Assembly: GCA_029259635.1 (NCBI GenBank)
Contig: JAJDEU010000037.1
Span: 62,001-126,000 of the forward strand
Direction: 5' to 3'
DNA length: 64,000 bases
DNA from: Planctomycetota bacterium
Lineage (GTDB): Bacteria; Planctomycetota; UBA1135; GCA-002686595
Shown: positions 16,603 through 25,062 of the stretch, in pieces
How the letters are laid out: each line of letters begins with the position of its first letter
How positions within the stretch are numbered: position 1 is the first letter of the stretch
Notes under the pieces: generated by a model
What the model saw: the letters and a program-made list of their open reading frames with translations, nothing else
Told to the model about the DNA's origin: nothing
Database searches by the model: none
Translations under genes and position numbers: made by a program

Positions 16603-17784
16603 TCAGTTTCTTACCGCCGGCAAGATGATGTCTTGAACGGCGTGCCAGGTTTGCCTTTCGGGGCGCTCGTGAATATTCCAGCCGGTGAAGACGATGACGA
16701 GGTCGCGCTCGGGAACCACGATCGGAAACTGGCCTCCGTAGCCACTGCCCTCGTACTGAATCGCGATGCCGTTCGCGTGCTCGGGGATCCACCACTGGTA
16801 ACCGTAGGCTCGATTGTCCCGGGGCTCGTCGGGGCGAATATCCGGAACGTGCAGAGCGACCGAAGCTCGGACCCAGTCTTCGGAGACGATCCGCTCACCG
16901 TTCCACTCGCCGAGGTTCAGGAACAGGGTGGCGATTCTCGCGAGGTCGTGCGCGGAGAGGTAGAGCCCGCCCTCGGTGTCAATCTCGCCATCGGGCGTGG
17001 TCTTCCACTTGAACTCCGAGATTCCCAGCGGCTCGAACAACTTTTCGCGAGCGTAGTCATCGATGCGCTGCCCCGTGGCTTCGCGCACGATCTTGCCGAG
17101 CAAGACGCTCGCGCCGGAGTTGTAATCGAAACGCGTGCCCGGCTCCTCTCGCATCGGTTGATCGATGACGTACTGAATCCAGGTATCGCTGGACTCCAGC
17201 TGCAGACAGGAATTCGATTCGTCGTCGTACGAGATCATCTCGTTCCAATCGATCCCGCTCTGCATCGTGAGGAGATCCTCGATGGTCATGGCCCTGCGCC
17301 GCGGATCGGACATGTCAGGAGCGTAGGACTCAAAAAAAGACATCGCGGGCGTCGCGACTCCGCCGGGGATCCGTCCCTCGTCAATAGCGATGCCGATGCA
17401 AATCGACGTAATTGATTTCGTAACCGATTGAAGGGTGTGAAGCGCCGTGCCGCGGTAGTACGGATGCCAGTCGGGATGGTCGTAGTCGTATTGCTGGTCC
17501 ACGGGCTCGTGGGGCGCCGACAGCGCCTCGTAGTCGTGGTCGAAGTGCTCGTCCAAAATCAACTTGCCGTGACGAATGATCAGGAAGTCATCGATGAGCC
17601 CGTAGTGCCCCGCTTCGATAGCGGCGATGAGCCCCTCGATGGCGACGCGATCGACGCCCTGTTCTTCCATCGTCGCGGTCGGCCACTGCCATTCCGTCCG
17701 CTGCGCCTCGAGTTTCGCTGCGTGACAGGAGACGGTGAGCGAGAAAGCGAGCAACCCGACGACGCCGTAATTTCGAATTTGCAT
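16603..17784 (-). CDS. Serine hydrolase of the beta-lactamase/class C fold, lipoprotein
   Basis: 393 residues from the ATG at 17784. The N-terminus is a signal peptide with a lipobox-like SLTVSC, Cys20, so lipid anchoring is likely. The active-site tetrad SVTK is at 120-123 and the second motif YNS lies near 222 (FDYNSGASVLLGKIV). The C-terminal WWIPEHANG and GSGYGGQ segments correspond to the third strand region. This is the DD-carboxypeptidase/esterase-like Pfam beta-lactamase family, not a true drug-resistance enzyme on present evidence. The substrate may be a peptide or ester in the periplasm. It sits upstream of nothing obviously linked; DUF3179 follows on the same strand 109 nt away. 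Confidence 0.85.
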   Translation of the reverse strand: MQIRNYGVVGLLAFSLTVSCHAAKLEAQRTEWQWPTATMEEQGVDRVAIEGLIAAIEAGHYGLIDDFLIIRHGKLILDEHFDHDYEALSAPHEPVDQQYDYDHPDWHPYYRGTALHTLQSVTKSITSICIGIAIDEGRIPGGVATPAMSFFESYAPDMSDPRRRAMTIEDLLTMQSGIDWNEMISYDDESNSCLQLESSDTWIQYVIDQPMREEPGTRFDYNSGASVLLGKIVREATGQRIDDYAREKLFEPLGISEFKWKTTPDGEIDTEGGLYLSAHDLARIATLFLNLGEWNGERIVSEDWVRASVALHVPDIRPDEPRDNRAYGYQWWIPEHANGIAIQYEGSGYGGQFPIVVPERDLVIVFTGWNIHERPERQTWHAVQDIILPAVRN

Positions 17785-17893
17785 GCCAGCAAGATACGGA
17801 GTCGAGGGTTTCGAGTCGCACGCGGCTCCTCCGATCGTCGGTCGTTTGACGAAAGGAAAACAACGCGACCGGGTGCGGCGCAGCGGAGAGCGC

Positions 17894-19315
17894 TCACTCC
17901 CGCCAGAGTGCGGTTTCCGGATGGAACTGCGACCACGCGAACCAAAAGGCCAGATGGCCGCCGAGGTCTTTGCCGTCCGCGTCCACGGCGCGTAGACCGC
18001 CACCGTCGAGAAGGAGGTGCACCCCTTCGAAGACAACCTCCTCGCCTCGGGCGAGCTTGGCCAGCGCGTACTCTTCGTGGAAGGCAATCGCTTTGCCCGC
18101 TAAGTTGACGACGCCGAGCACTTCCGCTTGTACGGGCAGCCGCGCGTCGCGATCCCCGATGGGAAAGATCGGGCCGTCCGCGTCCCGGTTGTTTCGAAAG
18201 TCGAAATTGCGACCGAGCGCCAAGGACTCGACGAGCACCGTCGTGTCGGGATGGGCTTGCCTCCACTTCAACCAGGTCGTGGTCACCACACCAGTTTGCT
18301 CAAGCACAACTCCCGCTTCGGCTAACGGTCCAGTCACCGCGTTGCCGCGAAACGTGTCCAAGACCGAATAAGTCTGAATGTCGAACATGATCTTGTTCGA
18401 GCGGAGCAGCAGACCGGTCGTGCGAAGAATCGGCCGCTCGACACCTTTTGGCATTCGATCCGTGAAGTAGGCCTGCGCGGATCCACACAAGGTGCAGTAA
18501 GGAATTCCGAGGTCACGGCCGCCGAGCGTGTCATTGACCATCTCGCGCACTTCCATGATCCGTCGCGGATAGGCCCGGAACTCTCCGTTGACCTCAATGC
18601 CGAAAACGATCGCGTCATCGGCGAGCCACGACGCACCGCTCACGTCGCTCACCTCGGGATTGTCGGCCGCTGGGATGCAGTTGCACGGTTCATCCGTCGT
18701 CCCAAAAGCCCGATCGTCGATGTGAACGCCGCCCCAGGAGACGTGTCGCCAATCGATATCCCCTTCCACAAAGATGCGCTCCCACCGCGAGTCAATGTCC
18801 AGGTAGATGCGTCGCTTCAGCTTGAGGTAGTTCGGAGGCGCAGGAATATCCCATGCAATCAGATGATCGCTCGTGCGTCCCCACGGGTTGATCGGATTCA
18901 GTTCGATCCCCATCAGCTCGGTGGCGGCGGAAACCAGCAGAGTCATTCGATCGCGGCTGGCCGTGAAGCGCATCAGATCACCGATGAGCCACGCCAGTCG
19001 GACATCGTTCGAAGCTGCGATGAGCTCCAGTGCGCGCAGCTTGGGTTGCCCCCAAACTTCCGCGTGCGGCTCTACGCCGAAAACGAGTTCCACTGCGCGG
19101 GCAATCTCCGGTACGAAAGGGCCCACGCGAACATCGGGTGCTTTCCCGAAAGGCGATTCTTCAGCCTGGCCAGGCGATTGAGCTGGCGGAGTCGGTGCTG
19201 CTCGGTCGTGGCTCTGCGGCTCTTCACCCTGGGCAAACGCGCTCTGCACCCCGCCGAGAATCGCGACGGAGAACAACACGGCGCGGAGGCATCGATTCTG
19301 CATGGTTGGATTCAT
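17894..19315 (-). CDS. DUF3179 domain exported protein
   Basis: 473 residues from the ATG at 19315 (an ATG at 19303 is an alternative). A signal peptide ends near SAFAQ. The conserved DUF3179 core is seen: DDAIVFGIEVNGEFRAYPRRIM, GIPYCTLCGSAQAYF with CxxC, and AIAFHEEYALAKLARGEEV. The CxxC and surrounding His residues look like a metal or redox site, but no activity is established for the family. An apparent N-terminal extension above 19315 is simply translation of the tRNA fragment and was discarded. It lies on the host side of the integrated element and is transcribed away from it. Confidence 0.82.
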   Translation of the reverse strand: MNPTMQNRCLRAVLFSVAILGGVQSAFAQGEEPQSHDRAAPTPPAQSPGQAEESPFGKAPDVRVGPFVPEIARAVELVFGVEPHAEVWGQPKLRALELIAASNDVRLAWLIGDLMRFTASRDRMTLLVSAATELMGIELNPINPWGRTSDHLIAWDIPAPPNYLKLKRRIYLDIDSRWERIFVEGDIDWRHVSWGGVHIDDRAFGTTDEPCNCIPAADNPEVSDVSGASWLADDAIVFGIEVNGEFRAYPRRIMEVREMVNDTLGGRDLGIPYCTLCGSAQAYFTDRMPKGVERPILRTTGLLLRSNKIMFDIQTYSVLDTFRGNAVTGPLAEAGVVLEQTGVVTTTWLKWRQAHPDTTVLVESLALGRNFDFRNNRDADGPIFPIGDRDARLPVQAEVLGVVNLAGKAIAFHEEYALAKLARGEEVVFEGVHLLLDGGGLRAVDADGKDLGGHLAFWFAWSQFHPETALWRE

Positions 19316-19349
19316 GGAACACGACGATACCGCGTCGCACCCCGGGCAC

Positions 19350-19386
19350 AAAAAAAGAGGACCCAGCCGGGAAAGCCGAGTCCTCT
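19350..19386 (-). terminator. Ancestral tRNA-fMet terminator
   Basis: Arms AGAGGAC (19356-19362) and GTCCTCT (19380-19386) followed on the minus strand by a T-run (A-run 19350-19356 on plus). It immediately follows the partial tRNA copy and is best read as the original terminator of the initiator tRNA before the element inserted. Confidence 0.65.
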
Positions 19387-19390
19387 CTTT

Positions 19391-19441
19391 GAAAGTGGTA
19401 GCGGGGGCAGGATTCGAACCTGCGACCTCCGGGTTATGAGC
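19391..19441 (-). repeat. Left direct repeat (att site): 3' half of tRNA-fMet
   Basis: 51 bp matching 26354-26404 at 49 positions. It covers the CCA end, acceptor 3' strand, T arm, variable loop and anticodon, and stops just 5' of the anticodon loop. The two differences (C at 19408, G at 19422) are a compensating base pair in the T stem. It is not a functional tRNA since the 5' half is missing. Confidence 0.85.
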
Positions 19442-19452
19442 GTTCAACCCGG
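19429..19452. promoter_or_regulatory. Recombinase core-type site at left att
   Basis: Arms CCGGGTT (19429-19435) and AACCCGG (19446-19452) flank a 10-nt spacer that contains the anticodon. Inverted core arms around a short overlap are typical for tyrosine recombinase att sites; the right arm is element DNA and absent from the intact tRNA. Confidence 0.55.
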
Positions 19453-19559
19453 CGAAACGCTAACTCTTCGTGTGATCGGAACTTGCTGCGATTGCAACGA
19501 TTACGTTCTCGTCGCGACATGACCATAGTAACCATCTCGACCATGTTCGCCAATTCGGA

Positions 19560-19579
19560 GGGTACACAAGAGGGTACAT
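19560..19579. repeat. Paired GGGTACA repeats near left end of element
   Basis: GGGTACA at 19560-19566 and GGGTACAT at 19572-19579, 12 bp start to start. The same pair with the same spacing and orientation occurs at the other end. They may be arm-type integrase sites or excisionase sites. Confidence 0.5.
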
Positions 19580-19676
19580 CTCTCCGAGAACGGATCAGCG
19601 CCTAGGGAGAGCGCGGCTCGCGAGCCAGAGACGGATTTCTTCCTGGCTCTCTCAATCGAGCCCTTAGACTCGAAGG

Positions 19677-19991
19677 ATGCAGAACCTGACGCCCCGCCCC
19701 AATCTCAGCTTTCGAGCTTGGGCTTATTTCTATACTCCAGTGTTCGTTCTTATCCTTTTGCTCTATGGGATCCTCCCCCCGGCGCTGCGCCCGATGTGGA
19801 CGAGCCTCAATGTCGGATCCGATCTAGCGGACCTAGGAACGAAGCTCGTCTTTTTTATCTTTTCGATGCAGATCAGCTTTTTGAGTTTCCGTCTAGCTCT
19901 TAGGTGCAACGTCTTCCCTCACCTTGCCGATGCGGGACAAAACAACCCTCAAGATCCGGCTGGGACTAGCAGTACACCGACCGATGGCTGA
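19677..19991 (+). CDS. Small membrane protein of the mobile element
   Basis: 104 residues with two hydrophobic segments (about 15-35, FYTPVFVLILLLYGILPPAL, and about 57-73, LVFFIFSMQISFLSF) and a polar C-terminal tail. No family is recognised. The ATG has only GAAGG directly next to it as a possible ribosome site, too close to be good, so this call is based on the hydrophobic pattern and the open frame. It is the first gene inside the left att site. Confidence 0.4.
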   Translation: MQNLTPRPNLSFRAWAYFYTPVFVLILLLYGILPPALRPMWTSLNVGSDLADLGTKLVFFIFSMQISFLSFRLALRCNVFPHLADAGQNNPQDPAGTSSTPTDG

Positions 19992-20165
19992 CCAGTTTTG
20001 CTGGCAGCCTGCTTGGCCTTTGAGGGCTTGAGGCGTCCGGACTAGAAATCCAAGTAACTAAGCGCAGGGAGCGGACTCGGGTAGCTCCCGAAGCCGTCGG
20101 GCATCTCACTCCGGGCATGCCTTCCCTGTGCTGCTCATCTACCGGAGCGAACCGCCGGAGGGTTC

Positions 20166-20882
20166 ATGGGCAAGCCCGCGAACGAAGGAGCTGCAAGAGT
20201 TGCGCTACGGATCCTTGGCATGCTGCTCAGGCTTCCTGAGTGCGACGAGAGCGCTGCGCCGAGCCCGCTTAAGGAAGAACCACCTGCCGAACTCTCCGAG
20301 CACGGCGAGTTTCTCAAGGCAATCGACGAAAGCCGCGATGTTCTGCTGAAGGCGCTGATCGAGCTTCGCCTAGATCAGGGACGAAGCACCGGGATCGAGC
20401 TGAGCGCTCGGTTCAACGTCCGCCCCTGGCTTTATCGGAAGGGCCATGCCTACGGAGTCGCGAGTCTCAAGCGACTTCTAGAAGAGATCGCGGAAGTCGC
20501 CCCGCAATCCCTCCAAGGCGAAGAAGCCGATCCCCCCTGCTACTGGATTCGGGCAGAAGACGGCAGCGTCGAAGTGCGACAGGGTCAATTTTTAAGGAGG
20601 CTGACGGCGCCAAGGCTCATTCAGATATTCCTGATTGTGGCCGGAATGGGCGAGCGTGGCGCAACATGGGACGACGTGCTCGGAGAGTTGATACGGCGCG
20701 ACATGGAGGCCAAAGCCGAACGAGTACAGGACGGCGAGCCTATTCAGCTAATAGCGAATGCGCAGACGCTTCGTCGCTACGGCACCCGAATTCGAAAGGA
20801 ACTGGGACCGATGGGACTGAATTGGGAACAGTCAACGCAAGGAGCTCAATGGAAGGGAGGCGATCCGCTCGATCACGCCTGA
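20166..20882 (+). CDS. Hypothetical protein of the mobile element
   Basis: 238 residues, soluble, rich in charged helices. GGAGG lies 5-6 nt upstream of the ATG, which supports translation. Visible segments are LLKALIELRLDQGRSTGIEL, FNVRPWLYRKGHAYGVASLKRLL and a C-terminal LRRYGTRIRKELG. A helix-turn-helix may lie in the second half (ATWDDVLGELIRRD), but no known family is evident. It may be a regulator or an element accessory protein; this cannot be decided from sequence. Confidence 0.6.
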   Translation: MGKPANEGAARVALRILGMLLRLPECDESAAPSPLKEEPPAELSEHGEFLKAIDESRDVLLKALIELRLDQGRSTGIELSARFNVRPWLYRKGHAYGVASLKRLLEEIAEVAPQSLQGEEADPPCYWIRAEDGSVEVRQGQFLRRLTAPRLIQIFLIVAGMGERGATWDDVLGELIRRDMEAKAERVQDGEPIQLIANAQTLRRYGTRIRKELGPMGLNWEQSTQGAQWKGGDPLDHA

Positions 20883-21487
20883 GAGGCCGTAAGGGCTGTC
20901 CCATTTGTTGTCCCCCATTCCTGTGGAGGCGCATTGCGCTTTTCCGCAAGGATGGAACAACACTCAAACTGCCGTCAGCTCAGTCCGCGTGCATTGCGCG
21001 TCTCGCCTTCCCCAAGACTTGTCCCGTTTCGCGGTTCAAGTCGGTTTAGCAGAGAAGGGATCGGTACTCGCCGATTTCGCTCGCGCCTAGTCGGACCTCA
21101 ATTCCGGACAATCGGATTGCCATGGGAGTTGAGCACTCAACTCAGCGCTGAACCGCCTTCTCCGTTCAGTGTGCGCGCATGGCAACGCGCAACAAACGCG
21201 CAAGCGCTTCCCGAGCACTTAGCGACCGCTCAATCGAGCAGGAGGAAGCGGGCTCCGAGCTGCCAATCTCGACCCGTCGCGCCTGCTCACCCGGAAGGCC
21301 GTCGCAAAGCGATTGGGAAGCGCACTCATGCCCGCCTCACCAAGCTCCTTGAACCTCGACGGACAATCGCTCCGTCTTTGAAGGGCCTTTTGGGGCGAAG
21401 CGCAAGTTTGGCGCTCCCCCTCCCCACCGGGGAGGGGGCGGGGGGGGAAGGGGTGAGCGAGCGATCCCAGAAGGAGTTCGCGGCGTC
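20883..21487. other. Gene-poor stretch before rep
   Basis: About 600 bases with no convincing gene; a 185-codon frame at 20934-21491 has Arg/Ser/Pro-rich, low-complexity content. It ends in a G/C-tract hairpin at 21416-21438 and leads straight into rep, so it is a good place for a replication origin and the rep promoter. Confidence 0.45.
21416..21438. repeat. Perfect 10-bp hairpin upstream of rep
   Basis: CCCCCTCCCC (21416-21425), ACC loop, GGGGAGGGGG (21429-21438), then a further G-run. A candidate double-strand origin or terminator just before an HUH Rep gene; no nick site is identified. Confidence 0.45.
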
Positions 21488-22528
21488 ATGAGTTCCCCCA
21501 CTCACACGAACGCAAAAGGTGCGAACTCGCCGAAAGCCGACGAGCGCTCCTCTTTACTTGAATCATCTCAGAACGTTGTGACAGCGGAGGGACCTCACAC
21601 AGAAAGGGCTTTTGTTCTTTCGAGGTGCGGGTGCGATTCGTGGTTCTGCACCGACTGTTGCGAGCGCAAGGGCTACAAACTTCGCGAAGAGTTGACTGGC
21701 GTACTGGAGACATTCACAGCGCTGATGATGGTCACGTTGACAATCGATCCCGCGCTGTTCGCCAGTCCACGCGAAGCGTACTTCTACATTCGCAAACATC
21801 GTGGAATCTCTCGGCTCGTTCGGGAATTGAAACGACGAAAGCATCTACATTCGAAGCGGTACTTCGCTGTGCTTGAGTTCCAGAAGGACACGGAGCAAGC
21901 GCACTACCATGTGTTGATCGACGCGAGCTACGTTCCGAAGGCAGCGATCGACGCAGCTTGGTCCAAACTTCGCCCCCACTCCGCGAGCGCTACCGATCCG
22001 AACCGTCCGGCTTTCGGAATGACTCGATTCTCAAAGCGGACGTTCGAAGGCGGAGCCTTGCACGCCGCTCGGTATGCCACGAAGTATTTGGTGAAGATTC
22101 CGGAACAAGGCTGGCCGAACTGGGTCCTCAAACTCGGGTGCGAATCTCGCGTCCATCGCTACTCGACAAGTCACTCGTTCTGGAATCGCGAAAGAAAAGT
22201 ATCGACGCCCACTGGCAAGACCCGAAAGGCAAAGCCCCGCAGCTATGCCGAACGAATCGAAGAATGCGGAACTTCGAGCAACCTCTTCGAGTTGACCCCT
22301 ACCGCAAACGTAACGACTGGCGAGATTGTGGAGCGGCTCATCTGGAGGAGACGACTCGACGTCGGCGCGGACCTGATTTCAATGATGGCCGAGCGTGGCC
22401 ATCTCGGGAACCACCGCCACGTGAATCTATCAATGCCGAATGTATCTGATTGCATTGCCGCATTGAGTCACATCGCCGGTCGTCGGGTTAGCTCGGATTC
22501 CAACCGAGCGGAAGGGCAGAACCGATGA
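21488..22528 (+). CDS. rep: HUH-type rolling-circle replication initiator
   Basis: 346 residues. The three motifs of rolling-circle Rep proteins are in order: motif 1 VTLTIDP (82-88), motif 2 AHYHVLID with the metal-binding His139 and His141, and motif 3 RYATKYLVK with catalytic-tyrosine candidates Tyr196 and Tyr200 and an intervening Lys. An N-terminal cysteine cluster (C47, C49, C54, C57, C58) looks like a zinc site. The protein should nick a double-strand origin and start leading-strand synthesis of the excised circle. AAGGAG lies 11 nt before the ATG. It overlaps the HTH gene by 4 nt. Family placement (plasmid, phage or satellite Rep) is open. Confidence 0.8.
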   Translation: MSSPTHTNAKGANSPKADERSSLLESSQNVVTAEGPHTERAFVLSRCGCDSWFCTDCCERKGYKLREELTGVLETFTALMMVTLTIDPALFASPREAYFYIRKHRGISRLVRELKRRKHLHSKRYFAVLEFQKDTEQAHYHVLIDASYVPKAAIDAAWSKLRPHSASATDPNRPAFGMTRFSKRTFEGGALHAARYATKYLVKIPEQGWPNWVLKLGCESRVHRYSTSHSFWNRERKVSTPTGKTRKAKPRSYAERIEECGTSSNLFELTPTANVTTGEIVERLIWRRRLDVGADLISMMAERGHLGNHRHVNLSMPNVSDCIAALSHIAGRRVSSDSNRAEGQNR

Positions 22529-22731
22529 GCCGAGACATGAGGCCCAAAGAGCCCGCGCCCTACTTCTCCCCCAAGGAACTCGCTGAGCGTTGGCGCTGTG
22601 CCCGCTCCAGCGTTGACCGAATCGCTCGCGAGGCAGGCCTACGTCGGGTCCTGCTCGGCAGCGGAAGTCGCGGCATGGTCCGCTATCTCAGGAAGGAGGT
22701 GGAACGCTACGAAGAAAGCCGGTTGGTCTAA
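22525..22731 (+). CDS. Excisionase-like helix-turn-helix protein
   Basis: 68 residues. YFSPKELAERWRCARSSVDRI is a winged-helix/MerR-like HTH of the AlpA/HTH_17 type, followed by RRVLLGSGSRGMVRYLRKEV as the wing. Such small proteins act as recombination directionality factors or regulators in integrated elements. It starts inside the rep stop codon (ATGA), so both are translated from one message. Given the integrase on the same element, control of excision is the most likely role; direct regulation of rep is the alternative. Confidence 0.75.
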   Translation: MSRDMRPKEPAPYFSPKELAERWRCARSSVDRIAREAGLRRVLLGSGSRGMVRYLRKEVERYEESRLV

Positions 22732-22777
22732 GGACTGACCGTGGCCAGCGTAGGCTGGTCAAACAATCTGCTCCACA

Positions 22778-22811
22778 GCCGCCCCGGTCGATGCAAGTCC
22801 CCTGGGGCGGC
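22778..22811. terminator. Hairpin between convergent rep operon and OLD gene
   Basis: GCCGCCCC (22778-22785) and GGGGCGGC (22804-22811) are perfectly complementary with an 18-nt loop. It separates convergent genes; there is no T-run. Confidence 0.4.
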
Positions 22812-22915
22812 GCTATATCGGTCCGAGAAACCTACCGCGAGTGCTATGCGCCCCACGATAGGCAACGGTACCCCTGCAGCTGCAATTCGCGTCCCGCTAT
22901 AACCGGGGCAGAACC

Positions 22916-24823
22916 CTACGTACCGAGCGTCTCGTTGATAGCGAGGGCAAGCGCCGCGAAGCGATCCAAAGAAGTGTCCGTGAAAGTGAACTCGTGATGG
23001 TGGCGCAGCAGTATCTCCGCGACCCTGCCATGGACGAACTCATTCCCGATGTGCGACTCGATGCGCTTCACAATTCGATCTCCCCTTGGCAAGTCTCCAA
23101 CCTTGATTGAGGAGCCATACGTCTTGTTGTAGAGCTTCAGGTAGTCACCTTCGCTGAACATGTCCTCAATGTCAGCGTGATCGACATCGGATGCAACACT
23201 CGCCATGATCAGACGTTGCCCAGCAAGGAGTTTGCGCTCGATCATGTTCATGACGCGCTGCATCCCCTTCGTGTCTGAATCGGCGAGAACAGTGACATCA
23301 AGATGAGGCCCGACCAGGCTGACGAAAGTCGGGATATTAGTTGCCCCGCCTGCGGGTAGGACGCGCCATCGATCATCCAACGCAGTTCGGCCCGCTGCGG
23401 CACAGGCAGCGGACATGATGGTGAGATAGATAAAATCGGAAGTACCTTCGACAACTAGATTGTGGGGTCCAACGAAGAGGCTTTGCGCGATGTCATATCC
23501 TAGGGCTGCCTGAAGCGGGAATAGGCTGTCCGGATCAGCAGCAAGCACATCGTCCCTCGACGTGGCGCCGACCGGAGGACCTTGGTCCTCGACTATCCGA
23601 ACCCTCTCAAGCCGGTCGACCTCCACCATGAATGGCGAGTGGGTGGTGTAAATCACTGGCGAGTGCGGAGCGATTCTCTCGTTGATGAAGCGCAGAAAAT
23701 CAGCTTGCGCCTTTCCATGAAGCGTAAGGGCGGGCTCATCGAGCAACACGATCGTTGAGTCCTGCCCTTCGAACTCACTGAATGCGGCCAGGAAAGAAAA
23801 GAACCATTGAAAACCAGATGAGCGCTGGCTGAAGTTGTTTGAATAACCCGTGCGTTTGTCGCGAAGCCTAATGTCGAGGAAGCGCGCCACAGCCGTCGTG
23901 TTGCCTCCCTTGAGAACGGTCTCCTTGTCGACATCAATGAGAACCTCAAGGTCCGGGTTATGCTTCCAGTACTCGAACACTTGGTTCGTGAGGTCGATTT
24001 GAACGGCTTCAAGCTCACCCTTTCGAAGCTCGTAATTTTCGTGCCCCATCTGATCCAGATCAGTACCGGCTAGCTTCAGCAACGCGCGGACAGCCTGTAG
24101 GCTTGATCCTGCGGGCCCATCTTCCTTGCCCGCAATATTTTGGAAGTCGATTCTACCAGGAAGGGTGCTGTAGCTTGTGAAGCGGAAGAAGTTCGGCAGA
24201 GTGTCGCTCAAGCAGTCAACGACTATTTGCCGAACGTCAGACTGGTCGAGGCCGCGTTCTTTGATCGCATGTTCCGCGGCTAGCAGGTCTTCCTGTGCAG
24301 GCCCTTCCTCGGAGTCACCGCTCTTCGCATCGTTCAGCGCATCGCGCACGCCTTCGAACTCTCCAATCCCCTTGAGCAACGCGCCGACAGTTTCCGGTAG
24401 CTCGGGTAGTAGGTTCTTGATCGCGACCTTCTCACTGAATTCGAAACACCAAGTGATCTCATCTCCGTACGTCCGCGAGACCGTCACGGTGTCGCCAATA
24501 AGTACTCCCGTCCCCAACACGTCCTCCACAGATGCTTTGTCTCTTGGCTCCAGCGTAAAAGTGGCGGTTATCGGTGCGTGATCAGAGAGATCGCTAGCCT
24601 TCCTATCGGGGACCACCAGCCAGCGCGGGTATTGATCCCCGACATCAAAGCTGTCGTCATCTGCTGGATTAAGCAGGTACAGGGCCTCGAGTAGCCCGGA
24701 CTTGCCAGCCTCGTTCTTGCCCACCAGACATGTAACTGAGCAATCATCCGTAACGTCTACGGTGATCGTTCCCGAGTCGATGATGTTCCGGAATTTGGTT
24801 ACGCGAAAAGATGTGAGCTTCAT
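22916..24823 (-). CDS. OLD-family ATP-dependent nuclease (ABC ATPase plus TOPRIM)
   Basis: 635 residues. ATPase: Walker A GKNEAGKS (35-42), ABC signature FSQRSSG (331-337), Walker B TIVLLDEP with Asp362 and Glu363, switch His395 in YTTHSP. TOPRIM: Glu459 in NLVVEGTSD and Asp515/Asp517 in LADSDTKG, so both catalytic parts look intact. OLD proteins cut DNA or RNA under ATP control and serve in phage exclusion (P2 Old, GajA of Gabija). No UvrD-like GajB partner is present. Its ATG overlaps the stop of a small upstream frame by 4 nt. As cargo of a tRNA-integrated element, a defence or element-competition role is likely, but this is inference. Confidence 0.88.
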   Translation of the reverse strand: MKLTSFRVTKFRNIIDSGTITVDVTDDCSVTCLVGKNEAGKSGLLEALYLLNPADDDSFDVGDQYPRWLVVPDRKASDLSDHAPITATFTLEPRDKASVEDVLGTGVLIGDTVTVSRTYGDEITWCFEFSEKVAIKNLLPELPETVGALLKGIGEFEGVRDALNDAKSGDSEEGPAQEDLLAAEHAIKERGLDQSDVRQIVVDCLSDTLPNFFRFTSYSTLPGRIDFQNIAGKEDGPAGSSLQAVRALLKLAGTDLDQMGHENYELRKGELEAVQIDLTNQVFEYWKHNPDLEVLIDVDKETVLKGGNTTAVARFLDIRLRDKRTGYSNNFSQRSSGFQWFFSFLAAFSEFEGQDSTIVLLDEPALTLHGKAQADFLRFINERIAPHSPVIYTTHSPFMVEVDRLERVRIVEDQGPPVGATSRDDVLAADPDSLFPLQAALGYDIAQSLFVGPHNLVVEGTSDFIYLTIMSAACAAAGRTALDDRWRVLPAGGATNIPTFVSLVGPHLDVTVLADSDTKGMQRVMNMIERKLLAGQRLIMASVASDVDHADIEDMFSEGDYLKLYNKTYGSSIKVGDLPRGDRIVKRIESHIGNEFVHGRVAEILLRHHHEFTFTDTSLDRFAALALAINETLGT

Positions 24824-25062
24824 GTCGGTAGAACTTCCTCGAACAGCAGAATAACCGAGTTCGTTACCACTTGAGGAGCGGCTCTATCCTCGTGGTAGAC
24901 AATTGCGGCGACGGAATCGTGTCCTGGAGACTTCCGCGTGACGCGCCCTAAAAAATGCGGGCTCGGTGTATCAGAGAGTTGACCGAGAAGCAACTCAGGG
25001 TCAGCTGACCGAGCTGCTGTCAGCGGAGCTTGAGCCACGTTGGTCGCCGAACGACTGAGCAA
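24820..25062 (-). CDS. Possible small protein coupled to the OLD gene
   Basis: 80 residues from a TTG start, with AGGA four to five nt upstream. It overlaps the 3' end of the integrase gene by 62 nt in another frame and shares an ATGA junction with the OLD gene, as a translated upstream partner would. Its second half (GRVTRKSPGHDSVAAIVYHED, then NSVILLFEEVLPT) reads like a folded small domain. No family is recognised. The start is uncertain, and it may be only a chance frame. Confidence 0.4.
   Translation of the reverse strand: MLSRSATNVAQAPLTAARSADPELLLGQLSDTPSPHFLGRVTRKSPGHDSVAAIVYHEDRAAPQVVTNSVILLFEEVLPT

Noticed and set aside
16603-17784. Antibiotic-resistance beta-lactamase
   Set aside because: The fold is shared by many esterases and peptidases; no true class A, C or D lactamase signature beyond SxxK and YxN-like motifs.
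19316-19447. N-terminal extension of the DUF3179 protein
   Set aside because: It is translation of the tRNA fragment; the signal peptide starts at 19315.
20934-21491. 185-codon frame before rep
   Set aside because: Low-complexity Arg/Ser/Pro content, no ribosome site, no recognisable domain.
22916-24823. Full Gabija system
   Set aside because: Only an OLD/GajA-like gene; no UvrD-like GajB helicase on the element.
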